DNA of 64,000 bases from Xenophilus aerolatus (GTDB lineage: Bacteria > Pseudomonadota > Gammaproteobacteria > Burkholderiales > Burkholderiaceae_C), in contig JASCNX010000003.1 of the NCBI GenBank assembly GCA_029968055.1, positions 62,001 through 126,000 on the forward strand, read 5' to 3'. The position numbers and the translations under genes are program-made. The notes under the pieces were generated by a model that searched no databases, was not told the DNA's origin, and worked only from the letters and a program-made list of their open reading frames with translations. Shown in pieces: positions 43,914-53,325 of this stretch (position 1 is the stretch's first letter; each line of letters opens with the position of its first letter).

Positions 43914-44852
43914 GTGACCGAGAAAATCCCGCTGCTGGTGCTCACCAGCCTGATCCCCGAACACCAGGCCCAGATCGCCGAGGTGTACGAACTGATCTAC
44001 GCCCCCACCGCGGCCGAGCGCCCGGGCGCCGTGGCCGCGAACGCCCGGCGCATCCGCGCGGTGCTGACCATCGGCGTCGTCGGCATCACGCCCGAGGAAG
44101 TGGCCGCCATGCCGGCGCTCGAGCTGGTGTGCTGCCTGGGCGCCGGTTTCGAGTGCCTGCCCATGGACGTGCTGCGCGCCCGCGGCATCGCCACCGCCAA
44201 CGGCTCCGGCACGAACGACGACTGCGTGGCCGACCACGCCTTCGGCCTGCTCATCGGCATCGTGCGCGGCATGCGCATGCTCGACCGCCAGTGCCGCGAG
44301 GGCATCTGGCGCGAGGTGATCCCGCAGCCGCCGAACGTCTCGGGCAAGAAGCTGGGCATCTTCGGCCTGGGCACCATCGGCCAGAAGATCGCGAAGCGCG
44401 CTGCCGGCTTCGACCTGGAGATCGGCTACCACAACCGCACCGCGCGGCCCGAATTGCCGCACCGCTACTTCGGCAGCCTGCTCGAGCTGGCGCAGTGGTG
44501 CGACTTCCTCGTGTGCGCCGCACCCGGCGGCCCGGCCACGCGCCACGCCGTCGATGCGCAGGTGCTCGACGCATTAGGACCGCAGGGCTTCCTGGTCAAC
44601 ATCGGCCGCGGCAGCGTGGTCGATACCGACGCCCTGGCCGCGGCGCTGCGTGAAGGGCGCATCGCCGGTGCCGGCCTCGACGTGTACGAGAGCGAGCCAA
44701 AGCCGCCCGCGCAGCTCATCGGCCTGGACAACCTCTACATCACGCCGCACATGGCCGGCTGGTCGCCCGAGGCCACGCAGGCCAGCGTGAACCGTTTCAT
44801 GGCCAACGCCGAAGGCCACTTTGCCGGCCGCGGCGTCGTCTCGCCCATCTGA
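43914..44852 (+). CDS. D-isomer-specific 2-hydroxyacid dehydrogenase
   Basis: A 312-residue NAD(P)H-dependent dehydrogenase of the hydroxypyruvate/glyoxylate reductase type. It has CCLGAGFECLPMD and NDDCVADHAFGLLIG for substrate and dimer contacts, GIFGLGTIGQKIAKRA near 150 for cofactor, NIGRGSVVDTDAL with the catalytic Arg, and LYITPHMAGWSPEA with the catalytic His. After the second strand, YHNR suggests NADPH. I chose GTG 43914 because AGGAG lies 8 bases upstream; the open frame starts at 43881. The M81 peptidase gene follows after 19 bases. Confidence 0.9.
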   Translation: MTEKIPLLVLTSLIPEHQAQIAEVYELIYAPTAAERPGAVAANARRIRAVLTIGVVGITPEEVAAMPALELVCCLGAGFECLPMDVLRARGIATANGSGTNDDCVADHAFGLLIGIVRGMRMLDRQCREGIWREVIPQPPNVSGKKLGIFGLGTIGQKIAKRAAGFDLEIGYHNRTARPELPHRYFGSLLELAQWCDFLVCAAPGGPATRHAVDAQVLDALGPQGFLVNIGRGSVVDTDALAAALREGRIAGAGLDVYESEPKPPAQLIGLDNLYITPHMAGWSPEATQASVNRFMANAEGHFAGRGVVSPI

Positions 44853-44871
44853 AATCCCGCGGAGCCCGTCC

Positions 44872-46380
44872 ATGCACGTCTTCATCGCCGGCTTCCAGCA
44901 CGAGACCAACACCTTCGCGCCGACGAAAGCCGACTGGGCCGCCTTCGAGGCCGGGGCCGGCTTCCCGCCCTACCGGCGCGGGCCCGACGTCGTCGAGGCC
45001 TACCGCGGCAAGGGCCTGCCCATCGGCGGCTTCATCGACGCGGCCGAGGCGCAGGGCTGGACGCTGTCGCCGTCGGTCTGGGCCGGGGCCAATCCGTCCG
45101 CGCATGTCACGCGCGAGGCCTTCGAGCGGATCGCCGGCGAAATCATCGAAGACCTGGGCCGGGCGCAACGCGCGGGCGGGGTGGATGCGGTCTACCTCGA
45201 CCTGCACGGCGCTGCGGTGGCCGAGCATCTGGACGATCCCGAGGGCGAGCTGCTGGTGCGCGTGCGCGCGGCCGTCGGCCCGGAGCGGCCCATCGTCGCC
45301 AGCCTGGACCTGCATGCGAACGTGAGCGCGCGCATGCTCGACGCGGCCGATGCGCTGGTGGCCTACCGCACCTACCCGCACGTGGACATGGCCGACACCG
45401 GCCGGCTGGCGGCCACGCTGCTGGCGCGCCGCGTCGCGCACGGGCGCCGCGAGGCGCTCGCCGTGCGCAGGCTGGACTTCCTGCTGCCGCTGAACGTGCA
45501 GAGCACCATGACCGCGCCGGCCGACGCGGTCTACGCCGCGTTGCGTGCGCTGGACGCCGCGCACGGCACCGTGCTGAGCTTCGCGACGGGCTTCCCGGCG
45601 GCCGACATCCCCGACTGCGGCCCGGTCGTGTGGGCCTACGGCGATGCGGCCGAGGCCGCGGTGGAGGCCCTGTTCGCACGCATCGACCAGCCTCGTGCGC
45701 AATGGCGCCTCGACCTGAAGACACCGGCCGAGGCCGTGCAGGTGGCGCTGGCTGCCGCCGCGGCGGGGGCCGCCGTGGGGCCGGTGGTCATCGCCGACAC
45801 CCAGGACAACCCCGGCGCCGGCGGCGACAGCAACACCACGGGGCTGCTGCATGCGCTGCTCGCTGCGGGCGCGGGCACGCGCTTCCCTGGCGAGGTCGCG
45901 CTCGGGCTGCTGGCCGACCCGGAGGCCGCGGCGGCCGCCCACGCCGCCGGCGAAGGCGCGCAGATCGCGCTGCAGCTCGGCCGCGCGGTGCCGACCTGGG
46001 GTGGGCAGTTCAGCGACCCGCCGGTGCCGGTACAGGCGACGGTGCGCCGACTTTCCGGCGGCGAGGTCGTGCTCCTGGGGCCGATGGGCATGGGCGGCAC
46101 GGTGTCGCTCGGGCCCTGCGCCTGCCTCGAGGTGCAGGGCGTGCTCGTCGGCGTGAGTTCGGTCAAGACGCAGACGCTGGACCGCGAGTTGTTCCGCTTC
46201 CTGGGCATCGAGCCCGAGCGCATGCGCGTGCTGGTGGTGAAGAGCTCGGTCCATTTCCGCGCCGACTTCGCGCCCATCGCCAGCACCATCCTTGTCGCGA
46301 AGGCGCCGGGGCCGATGGCCGCCGACCCGGCCGACCTGCCGTGGACGCGGCTGCCGCCCACGATGGCGCTGCGCCCCTGA
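44872..46380 (+). CDS. M81-family metallopeptidase (MlrC-like)
   Basis: A 502-residue protein of the M81 family named after MlrC, the last enzyme of microcystin degradation in Sphingomonas. It opens MHVFIAGFQHETNTFAPTKA, with the family's HETNTF motif, followed by DAVYLDLHGAAVAE and LDLHANVSARML, whose Asp and His probably bind zinc, and DTQDNPGAGGDSNTTGLL, also highly conserved. Most relatives have no known substrate and occur in peptide or hydroxyacid gene clusters, as here. It is probably co-transcribed with the dehydrogenase. Confidence 0.9.
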   Translation: MHVFIAGFQHETNTFAPTKADWAAFEAGAGFPPYRRGPDVVEAYRGKGLPIGGFIDAAEAQGWTLSPSVWAGANPSAHVTREAFERIAGEIIEDLGRAQRAGGVDAVYLDLHGAAVAEHLDDPEGELLVRVRAAVGPERPIVASLDLHANVSARMLDAADALVAYRTYPHVDMADTGRLAATLLARRVAHGRREALAVRRLDFLLPLNVQSTMTAPADAVYAALRALDAAHGTVLSFATGFPAADIPDCGPVVWAYGDAAEAAVEALFARIDQPRAQWRLDLKTPAEAVQVALAAAAAGAAVGPVVIADTQDNPGAGGDSNTTGLLHALLAAGAGTRFPGEVALGLLADPEAAAAAHAAGEGAQIALQLGRAVPTWGGQFSDPPVPVQATVRRLSGGEVVLLGPMGMGGTVSLGPCACLEVQGVLVGVSSVKTQTLDRELFRFLGIEPERMRVLVVKSSVHFRADFAPIASTILVAKAPGPMAADPADLPWTRLPPTMALRP

Positions 46381-46436
46381 CCCCCGGCGGATGCCGCGGC
46401 GCAGGCGCGCTGCCGCCGCGGCCATAATCCCGCCCC

Positions 46437-47420
46437 ATGGAAACCAAGTGGCTCGAGGACTTCGTGAGCCTCGCCGAGACCCGCAGCTTCAGCCGCTCGG
46501 CGCAGCTGCGGCACGTCACCCAGCCCGCGTTTTCGCGGCGCATCCAGGCGCTGGAGGGATGGGCCGGCACCGACCTGGTGGACCGCAGCTCCTACCCCAC
46601 GCGGCTCACGCCCGCCGGCCAGACCCTGTATGGCCAGGCGCTGGAGATGCTGCAGGCCCTGCAGAGCACGCGCGCCATGCTGCGCGGCCACTCCGCCGTG
46701 GCGCAGGACGTGATCGAGTTCGCCGTGCCCCACACGCTGGCCTTCACCTTCTTCCCGGCCTGGGTCACCAGCCTGCGCGAGCAGTTCGGGCCGCTCAAGA
46801 GCCGGCTCATCGCGCTGAACGTGCACGACGCCGTGATGCGCCTGGTGGAGGGCAATTGCGACCTGCTCATCGCCTACAACCACCCGTCGCAGCCGCTGCA
46901 GCTGGATGCCAACCGCTACGAGATGGTCTACCTGGGCGAGGAGGTGGTCGCGCCCTGGGTCCGGCCCGACGCCGACGGCGGCCCCCGCTACCGGCTGCCG
47001 GGCCAGGCCGGCCGGCCGCTGCCCTACCTGGGCTATGCGCCGGGCGCCTACCTGGGCCGGCTGGTGGACCAGTTGCTGAAATCGTCCGGCACGCCGATCC
47101 ACCTCGACCGGGTGTACGAAACCGACATGGCCGAGGGGCTCAAGGTCATGGCGCTCGAAGGCCACGGCATCGCCTTCCTGCCGGAGAGCGCCGTGCGCAA
47201 GGAAGTGCGCGCCCGCAAGCTGGTGAGCGCCCTGCCGCCCGACATGGGGCCGCTCGAGGCGACGATGGAGGTGCGCGCCTATCGGGAGCGCCCGGGCGCC
47301 GCGGCCGGCGCCAAGCCTGCCGTCCGGACGCCGCGCGGCGACGCCAGCCTGCAGCCCCGGCGCGCGGCCGATGCGCTCTGGGCCTATCTCGTCAGCACGC
47401 AGGCGCCGGCCAAGGTCTAG
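46437..47420 (+). CDS. LysR-family transcription regulator
   Basis: A 327-residue regulator. The N-terminal helix-turn-helix has LEDFVSLAETRSFSRSAQLRHVTQPAFSRRIQALE, followed by the effector domain (about 95-290) with PHTLAFTFFPAWV and NCDLLIAYNHP. The C-terminal 50 residues are a loose Ala/Pro-rich tail longer than usual. It is 56 bases after the M81 gene in the same direction and 206 bases before aspA, so either could be its target. Start ATG 46437. Confidence 0.9.
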   Translation: METKWLEDFVSLAETRSFSRSAQLRHVTQPAFSRRIQALEGWAGTDLVDRSSYPTRLTPAGQTLYGQALEMLQALQSTRAMLRGHSAVAQDVIEFAVPHTLAFTFFPAWVTSLREQFGPLKSRLIALNVHDAVMRLVEGNCDLLIAYNHPSQPLQLDANRYEMVYLGEEVVAPWVRPDADGGPRYRLPGQAGRPLPYLGYAPGAYLGRLVDQLLKSSGTPIHLDRVYETDMAEGLKVMALEGHGIAFLPESAVRKEVRARKLVSALPPDMGPLEATMEVRAYRERPGAAAGAKPAVRTPRGDASLQPRRAADALWAYLVSTQAPAKV

Positions 47421-47626
47421 GGTTTACCAGCGGCCTCAGGGCGCATGCCCGCGCCGACGCCCCCCGGCGGGCGGCCCTATGATTTTCATGCATGGTGGCG
47501 TCCGCATACGGCATTGGTGTTGCCAGAATGTGACCCCTACAGTCGCGCGCTGTCTGCTGTCGCACCCCCCCCACGTCCACGCCCGCCGGGCGCGCGTGCA
47601 TCGAGCTCGCTCAGGAAGGCGCTGCC

Positions 47627-49099
47627 ATGGAATCGAACTTCAGGATCGAACACGACTTTCTCGGCGAGAGGCGCATTCCCGCTTCGGCCTACTGGGGCGT
47701 GCACACCGCGCGCGCGGTCGAGAACTTCCCGATCTCCGGCACCCGTGTCTCGGCCATGCCGGACCTGGTGCGCGCGCTGGCCCATGTGAAGAAGGCGGCG
47801 GCGCGCGCCAATGCCGACCTCGGTGCGCTGGGCCGCGAGCGGGCGGGCGCCATCATCCTGGCCTGCGACGACCTGATCGAGGGCAAGCTGCTCGACGAAT
47901 TCGTGGTCGACGTCATCCAGGGCGGGGCGGGCACCTCCACCAACATGAACGCCAACGAGGTGATCTGCAACCTCGCGCTGGAGAAGCTCGGGCACGAGAA
48001 GGCGCGCTACGACGTGCTGCACCCCAACGACCACGTCAACGCCTCGCAGAGCACCAACGACGTCTACCCCACGGCCGTGCGGCTCGCGCTGTGGTTCGCG
48101 CTGGGCCGCCTGCTGGAGGCGATGGCCGACCTGCGCGCCGGCTTCGAGGCCAAGGCGCTGGAGTTCCGCGACATCCTGAAGATCGGCCGCACCCAGCTGC
48201 AGGACGCGGTGCCGATGACCCTGGGCCAGGAATTCCTCACCTACGCGGTGATGATCGAGGAGGACGAGGCCAGGCTGCGCGAGGCCCGTGCCCTCATCGA
48301 GGAGATCAACCTCGGCGCCACGGCCATCGGCACCGGCATCAACGCGCCGCACGGCTACGCCAACCTGGCCTGCCAGTACCTGGCCGAGCAGACCAACGTG
48401 CCGCTCAAGCAGGCCGCCAACCTCATCGAGGCGACGCAGGACACGGGCGCCTTCGTTCAGCTGTCGGGCGTGCTCAAGCGCGTGGCCACCAAGCTGTCGA
48501 AGACCTGCAACGACCTGCGGTTGCTGTCCAGCGGCCCGCAGGCCGGATTCGGCGAGATCCGCCTGCCCGCGCGCCAGGCCGGCTCGTCGATCATGCCGGG
48601 CAAGGTCAACCCGGTGATCCCGGAGGTGATGAACCAGGTGGCCTTCGAGGTCATCGGCAACGACATCACCGTGACGCTGGCCTCCGAGGCAGGGCAGCTG
48701 CAGCTCAACGCCTTCGAGCCCATCATGGGCTGGAGCCTGTTCAAGAGCATCCAGCACCTGGGCAACGCCTGCGGCACGCTGCGCCGCAACTGCGTGGACG
48801 GCATCGAGGCCAACCGCGAATTCCTGGCGCGCCGGGTGCGCGAGTCGGTCACCCTGGTCACCGCGCTCAATCCCATCATCGGCTACGAGAAGGCCGCGCT
48901 CATCGCCAAGACCGCGCTGGCCACCGGCGGGCCGATCGACGTGGTGGCCGAATCGCTGGGCATCCTCACGCGCGAACAGATGGACGCGCTACTCGTGCCT
49001 GAACATCTGACGCAACCTGTGAGATTGTCCACACCTGTGCCTGCCGCCGCGGTGCCGACAGGCACGGAGGCTGCTAACCCATTGCCTTCGACGCGATGA
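47627..49099 (+). CDS. aspA: Aspartate ammonia-lyase
   Basis: A 490-residue fumarase/aspartase-superfamily enzyme that converts L-aspartate to fumarate and ammonia. It starts MESNFRIEHDFLGERRIPA, and has QGGAGTSTNMNANEV, HPNDHVNASQSTNDVYPTA and IGRTQLQDAVPMTLGQEF, then the signature loop GSSIMPGKVNPVIPEV near residue 320 with the catalytic Ser. FRIEHDFLGE at the N-terminus favours aspartase over fumarase, and the adjacent acidic-amino-acid importer supports this. The C-terminus has a short Pro/Ala tail. The 206-base gap before it contains no clear promoter by eye. Confidence 0.93.
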   Translation: MESNFRIEHDFLGERRIPASAYWGVHTARAVENFPISGTRVSAMPDLVRALAHVKKAAARANADLGALGRERAGAIILACDDLIEGKLLDEFVVDVIQGGAGTSTNMNANEVICNLALEKLGHEKARYDVLHPNDHVNASQSTNDVYPTAVRLALWFALGRLLEAMADLRAGFEAKALEFRDILKIGRTQLQDAVPMTLGQEFLTYAVMIEEDEARLREARALIEEINLGATAIGTGINAPHGYANLACQYLAEQTNVPLKQAANLIEATQDTGAFVQLSGVLKRVATKLSKTCNDLRLLSSGPQAGFGEIRLPARQAGSSIMPGKVNPVIPEVMNQVAFEVIGNDITVTLASEAGQLQLNAFEPIMGWSLFKSIQHLGNACGTLRRNCVDGIEANREFLARRVRESVTLVTALNPIIGYEKAALIAKTALATGGPIDVVAESLGILTREQMDALLVPEHLTQPVRLSTPVPAAAVPTGTEAANPLPSTR

Positions 49100-49140
49100 C
49101 GGAACCCACGCACCAGACGGGCGCTCGACCCCGCATGGAC

Positions 49141-49173
49141 CCACCCCATTCAGTGCACCGTGCACCGGGGTGG
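49141..49173. promoter_or_regulatory. Nested palindrome upstream of gltI
   Basis: CCACCCC at 49141-49147 and GGGGTGG at 49167-49173 form a perfect 7-base stem. Inside it lies GTGCACCGTGCAC, two copies of the palindrome GTGCAC one base apart. The element is 42 bases after aspA and about 78 before gltI, with TAGAAT at 49204-49209 as a possible -10 for gltI. It may be a regulator site for the importer or part of the aspA terminator; it has no T-run. Confidence 0.4.
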
Positions 49174-49250
49174 TTACCGATGTGCCCAACAAACGTGTGT
49201 GTCTAGAATTTCGCTTGTTTCTTCCTGTCCATTTCCCAAGGAGTCTCTTC

Positions 49251-50147
49251 ATGAAAAAGCAATTGCTCGCGCTCGCGGTGACCGCGTTCGTCGCCACCGG
49301 CGCCTTCGCGCAGGCCACCGACACGCTGGCCAAGATCAAGGAGCGCGGCGCGGTCAACCTCGGCGTGCGTGACTCGTCCGGCCTGGCCTTCACGCTGGGC
49401 GGCGGCAAGTACGTCGGCTTCCACACCGAAATGGCCGAGAACATCATCAAGGACCTGAGCAAGGACCTCGGCAAGCCGCTGACCATCAACTACCAGGTGA
49501 TCACCTCGCAGAACCGCGTGCCCCTGGTGCAGAACGGCACCATCGACTTCGAGTGCGGCTCGACCACGAACAACACGGCTCGCCAGAAGGACGTCGACTT
49601 CGCCTACACCACCTACGTGGAAGAAGTCCGCATCCTCACCAAGGCCAACTCGGGCATCAACGGCATCCCCGACCTGAAGGGCAAAACAGTCGCCACCACC
49701 ACCGGCACCACCTCGGTCCAGACCCTGCGCAAGAACAAGCGCGCCGAGAACGTCGACTTCAAGGAAGTCATGGGCAAGGACCACGCCGACAGCTTCCTGC
49801 TGCTCGAATCGGGCCGCGCCGACGCCTTCGTGATGGACGGCTCGATCCTGGCCGCGAACGCCGCCAAGTCGAAGAACCCCAAGGACTTCAAGATCGTCGG
49901 CGAAGTGCTGTCGGTCGAGCCGATCGCCTGCATGCTGCCCAAGGGCGACGCCAAGCTGAAGAAGGCCGTCGACGACAGCATCGTGCGCCAGATCAAGGAC
50001 GGTTCGCTGGCCAAGCTGTACGACAAGTGGTTCACGCAACCCATCCCGCCGAACAACGTCAACCTGAACATGCCGGCCTCGGAAGGCACCAAGGCCGCCT
50101 GGGCCAACCCGAACGACAAGCCCATGGAAGCCTACGCGCCCAAGTAA
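49251..50147 (+). CDS. gltI: Glutamate/aspartate ABC importer, periplasmic binding protein
   Basis: A 298-residue family-3 solute-binding protein. The signal peptide ends AFVATGAFA with cleavage before QATD. The mature part has LAKIKERGAVNLGVRDSSG, GFHTEMAENIIKDL, NRVPLVQNGTIDFECGSTTN (a GltI/DEBP hallmark), and DGSLAKLYDKWFTQPIPP. It binds L-glutamate and L-aspartate in known homologues. AAGGAG is 7 bases before the ATG. It is followed by a hairpin terminator-like structure and then the permease genes, and preceded by aspA, which uses aspartate. Confidence 0.94.
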   Translation: MKKQLLALAVTAFVATGAFAQATDTLAKIKERGAVNLGVRDSSGLAFTLGGGKYVGFHTEMAENIIKDLSKDLGKPLTINYQVITSQNRVPLVQNGTIDFECGSTTNNTARQKDVDFAYTTYVEEVRILTKANSGINGIPDLKGKTVATTTGTTSVQTLRKNKRAENVDFKEVMGKDHADSFLLLESGRADAFVMDGSILAANAAKSKNPKDFKIVGEVLSVEPIACMLPKGDAKLKKAVDDSIVRQIKDGSLAKLYDKWFTQPIPPNNVNLNMPASEGTKAAWANPNDKPMEAYAPK

Positions 50148-50170
50148 GACGGCGTCAGACCTGAAAAGCC

Positions 50171-50205
50171 AAGCCCGCGCGGCGCTCCTGCCGACGCGGG
50201 CTTTT
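50171..50205 (+). terminator. Hairpin with T-run between gltI and gltJ
   Basis: AAGCCCGCG at 50171-50179 pairs with CGCGGGCTT at 50195-50203, followed by a short T tract, in the 98-base gap after gltI. It looks like a weak intrinsic terminator that lets part of the transcription through, giving much more binding protein than permease. Confidence 0.7.
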
Positions 50206-50245
50206 CGATGAACGGGCGCGGGCCCCGACCCGCGAAGGAGGATGG

Positions 50246-51004
50246 ATGCCGAACCTGGACATGTCGGTCTTCTGCCAGGACACGCTCACCAACGAAGTGG
50301 TCGCCAGCTGCTTCGCACGCGGGTCCGACCAGACCTATCTGCAATGGATGCTTCACGCCTGGGGCTGGACCGTGGGCGTGGCGCTCACGGCCCTGTTCGT
50401 GGCGCTGGTGGTCGGCTCGATCATCGGCACCTTGCGCACGCTGCCCAACAGCCCCTGGCTGGTGCGCTTCGGCAATGCCTGGGTGGAGCTGTTCCGCAAC
50501 ATCCCCTTGCTGGTCCAGGTGTTCATCTGGTACTTCGTGCTGCCCAAGATGATCCCGGCGATGCGCGACCTGCCGCCTTTCGTGCTGGTGGTCTGCGCGC
50601 TGGGCTTCTTCACCTCGGCGCGGATCGCCGAGCAGCTGCGCTCGGGCATCCAGGCGCTGCCGCGCGGCCAGCGCTACGCGGGCATGGCCGTGGGTTTCAC
50701 GACGCCGCAGTACTACCGCTTCGTGCTGCTGCCCATGGCCTACCGCATCATCATGCCGCCGCTGACCAGCGAGTCGATGAACATCTTCAAGAATTCGTCG
50801 GTGGCCTTCGCGGTGTCGATTCCCGAGCTCACGCAGTTTTACCTGCAGGCCGGCGAGGAGACCTCGGCCCAGATCCCGATCTACCTCGGCGTCGTCGTGC
50901 TCTACGTCATCAGCGCCATGCTGGTCAACCGCATCATGACCTTCATCGAGCGCAAGCTCCGGGTGCCGGGCTTCGTTGCGGCCGGCGGAACGGGAGGCCA
51001 CTGA
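50246..51004 (+). CDS. gltJ: Glutamate/aspartate ABC importer, permease subunit
   Basis: A 252-residue inner-membrane protein of the HisM/GlnP type. It has WTVGVALTALFVALVVGSIIG, WVELFRNIPLLVQVFIWYF and the ABC-coupling region EQLRSGIQALPRGQRYAGMAVGFTTPQYYRFVLLP. The early motif FARGSDQTYLQWMLHAWGWT is typical of GltJ. AAGGAGG sits 4 bases before the ATG at 50246; a nearby ATG at 50242 is in another frame. gltK follows after 1 base. Confidence 0.93.
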   Translation: MPNLDMSVFCQDTLTNEVVASCFARGSDQTYLQWMLHAWGWTVGVALTALFVALVVGSIIGTLRTLPNSPWLVRFGNAWVELFRNIPLLVQVFIWYFVLPKMIPAMRDLPPFVLVVCALGFFTSARIAEQLRSGIQALPRGQRYAGMAVGFTTPQYYRFVLLPMAYRIIMPPLTSESMNIFKNSSVAFAVSIPELTQFYLQAGEETSAQIPIYLGVVVLYVISAMLVNRIMTFIERKLRVPGFVAAGGTGGH

Positions 51005-51005
51005 C

Positions 51006-51674
51006 ATGATGAATCTCGACTTCTCCTTCTACAGCTGGAGCCTGATCAGCAACTTCGTGCTGAAAGGCTTCTACTTCAGCGTCATCCTGACGGCCGTGGC
51101 CACCCTGGGCGGCATCTTCTTCGGCACCCTGCTGGCGCTGATGCGCCTGTCGGGCAAGAAGTGGCTGGACTTCCCGGCGGCCGCGTACGTCAACGGCATG
51201 CGTTCGGTGCCGCTGGTCATGGTGATCCTGGGCTTCTTCCTGCTGGTGCCCTTCGTGATCGGCCGGCCCATCGGCGCCGAGACCTCGGCGGTGATCACCT
51301 TCATCTGCTTCGAGGCGGCGTACTTCTCCGAGATCATGCGCGCCGGCATCCAGTCGATCCCGCGCGGGCAGGTCTTCGCCGGCATGGCGGTGGGCATGAC
51401 CTACAAGCAGAACATGACCCTGGTCATCCTGCCGCAGGCCTTCCGCAACATGCTGCCGGTGCTGCTGACGCAGACCATCATCCTGTTCCAGGACACCTCG
51501 CTGGTCTACGCCATCGGCGCCTACGACCTGCTCAAGGGCTTCGAGAATGCAGGGAAGCTCAACGGTCGTCCGGAAGAGGCCTACCTGCTGGCCGCCGTCG
51601 TGTACTTCATCCTGTGCTACTCGCTGTCCTTCCTGGTCAAGCGCCTGCACAAGAAGATCGCCATCATCCGCTGA
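51006..51674 (+). CDS. gltK: Glutamate/aspartate ABC importer, permease subunit
   Basis: A 222-residue partner permease with [45 protein letters not shown] and [35 protein letters not shown], the last contacting the ATPase. It heterodimerises with GltJ. It begins with consecutive ATG codons at 51006 and 51009, one base after the gltJ stop, so translation is coupled. About five helices are visible. Confidence 0.93.
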   Translation: MMNLDFSFYSWSLISNFVLKGFYFSVILTAVATLGGIFFGTLLALMRLSGKKWLDFPAAAYVNGMRSVPLVMVILGFFLLVPFVIGRPIGAETSAVITFICFEAAYFSEIMRAGIQSIPRGQVFAGMAVGMTYKQNMTLVILPQAFRNMLPVLLTQTIILFQDTSLVYAIGAYDLLKGFENAGKLNGRPEEAYLLAAVVYFILCYSLSFLVKRLHKKIAIIR

Positions 51675-51687
51675 AGGAGAAAGAGCC

Positions 51688-52437
<750 letters not shown>

Positions 52438-52455
52438 GCGCCGCAGGCGGTCTGG

Positions 52456-52481
52456 AAAAGCCCCGCGCCGCGGGGCTTTTT
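52456..52481 (+). terminator. Intrinsic terminator of the glt operon
   Basis: A nearly perfect stem (AAAAGCCCCGCG with CGCGGGGCTTTT, arms 52456-52467 and 52469-52480) is followed by a T tract, 19 bases after the gltL stop. The A/T tails make it potentially bidirectional. Confidence 0.88.
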
Positions 52482-52576
52482 GCTGTGCGCGACGCGGCCT
52501 CGAGCGGCGTCGGCCGCCCCCTCCTCTGCGCCGCCTGCGGCCCCTGCGCGCAGGCCGCCTCACTACACTGGCCGCG

Positions 52577-53305
52577 ATGAACGAAGGCCCTGCAGCGCAC
52601 CATGGCTCCGTGGTCGGTGATGGCGACGCGCCGCGCAGGCGGAGCGTGGGGGATGCGGTTCTTTCCGCCGTGCTCGACATCCCGGCCCCGCCGGCGCGGG
52701 TGACGGCCGACTGGGAGCGCGAGGTGGTGCAGCACCTCGCGCTGGCGCCCGGCGACGTCGAGAGCCTGCCGCTGGTGCGGACCCGCGCGCGCTGGCCGGA
52801 CCACCGGCTGTGCGTGCAGGCCATGGCCCGCTGGACGCATTCGCTCGGCCTGCAGGACGTGCTCGCGACCGCGGACCTTGCACTCATGGCCTGCCGCGGC
52901 GCGCGCTACCACCACGATGCGGCGCAGTATGGCCGGGCGGCGTTCTGCAACCTTTTCCTGAGCGACGACAAGGGCCTGGACGTGCACTTTCCCGCCATCG
53001 GCCGACGCATTGCACTCACGCGGGGCACGGCCCTGCTCTTCGACACCGGACAGCCGCATGCCGTCGTCCTGCGCGGCGAGGGCGGCTTCGACGCCACCCG
53101 CTTCATGCCCGGCCAGGACTGCACGCAGGTGTTCCTGAGCTGGGAACTGCCACTCGACGACGCGCGGGTGGCGAAGGCGCTGCACGTCGCCTTCGATGTC
53201 GCGCCCGGCATCGGGCTGCAGGTCGACGCGGGCCAGCTGCGGCTGCGGGGTGCGTCGGTCGATGTCTGCCCGGACTCGGGCCGCTGGAGCCCGGCCGGCG
53301 GCTGA
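52577..53305 (+). CDS. Possible 2-oxoglutarate/Fe(II) oxygenase-like protein of unknown function
   Basis: A 242-residue protein I cannot assign to a named family. Residues about 105-170 read CRGARYHHDAAQYGRAAFCNLFLSDD, then DVHFPAIGRRIALTRGTALLFDTGQPHAVV. The HHD, a following beta-rich stretch, and a late His (QPHAVVLR with Arg) resemble the HxD...H metal triad and 2-oxoglutarate-binding Arg of double-stranded beta-helix oxygenases. The N-terminal 30 residues look disordered. It is alone between the glt terminator and a convergent TRAP gene (20 bases between stops). Confidence 0.6.
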   Translation: MNEGPAAHHGSVVGDGDAPRRRSVGDAVLSAVLDIPAPPARVTADWEREVVQHLALAPGDVESLPLVRTRARWPDHRLCVQAMARWTHSLGLQDVLATADLALMACRGARYHHDAAQYGRAAFCNLFLSDDKGLDVHFPAIGRRIALTRGTALLFDTGQPHAVVLRGEGGFDATRFMPGQDCTQVFLSWELPLDDARVAKALHVAFDVAPGIGLQVDAGQLRLRGASVDVCPDSGRWSPAGG

Positions 53306-53325
53306 TGCACCGGCTCAGGCCGGGC

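Noticed and set aside
47421-47626. Possible small gene or riboswitch in the gap before aspA
   Set aside because: No conserved structure or convincing short frame with a ribosome site could be seen.
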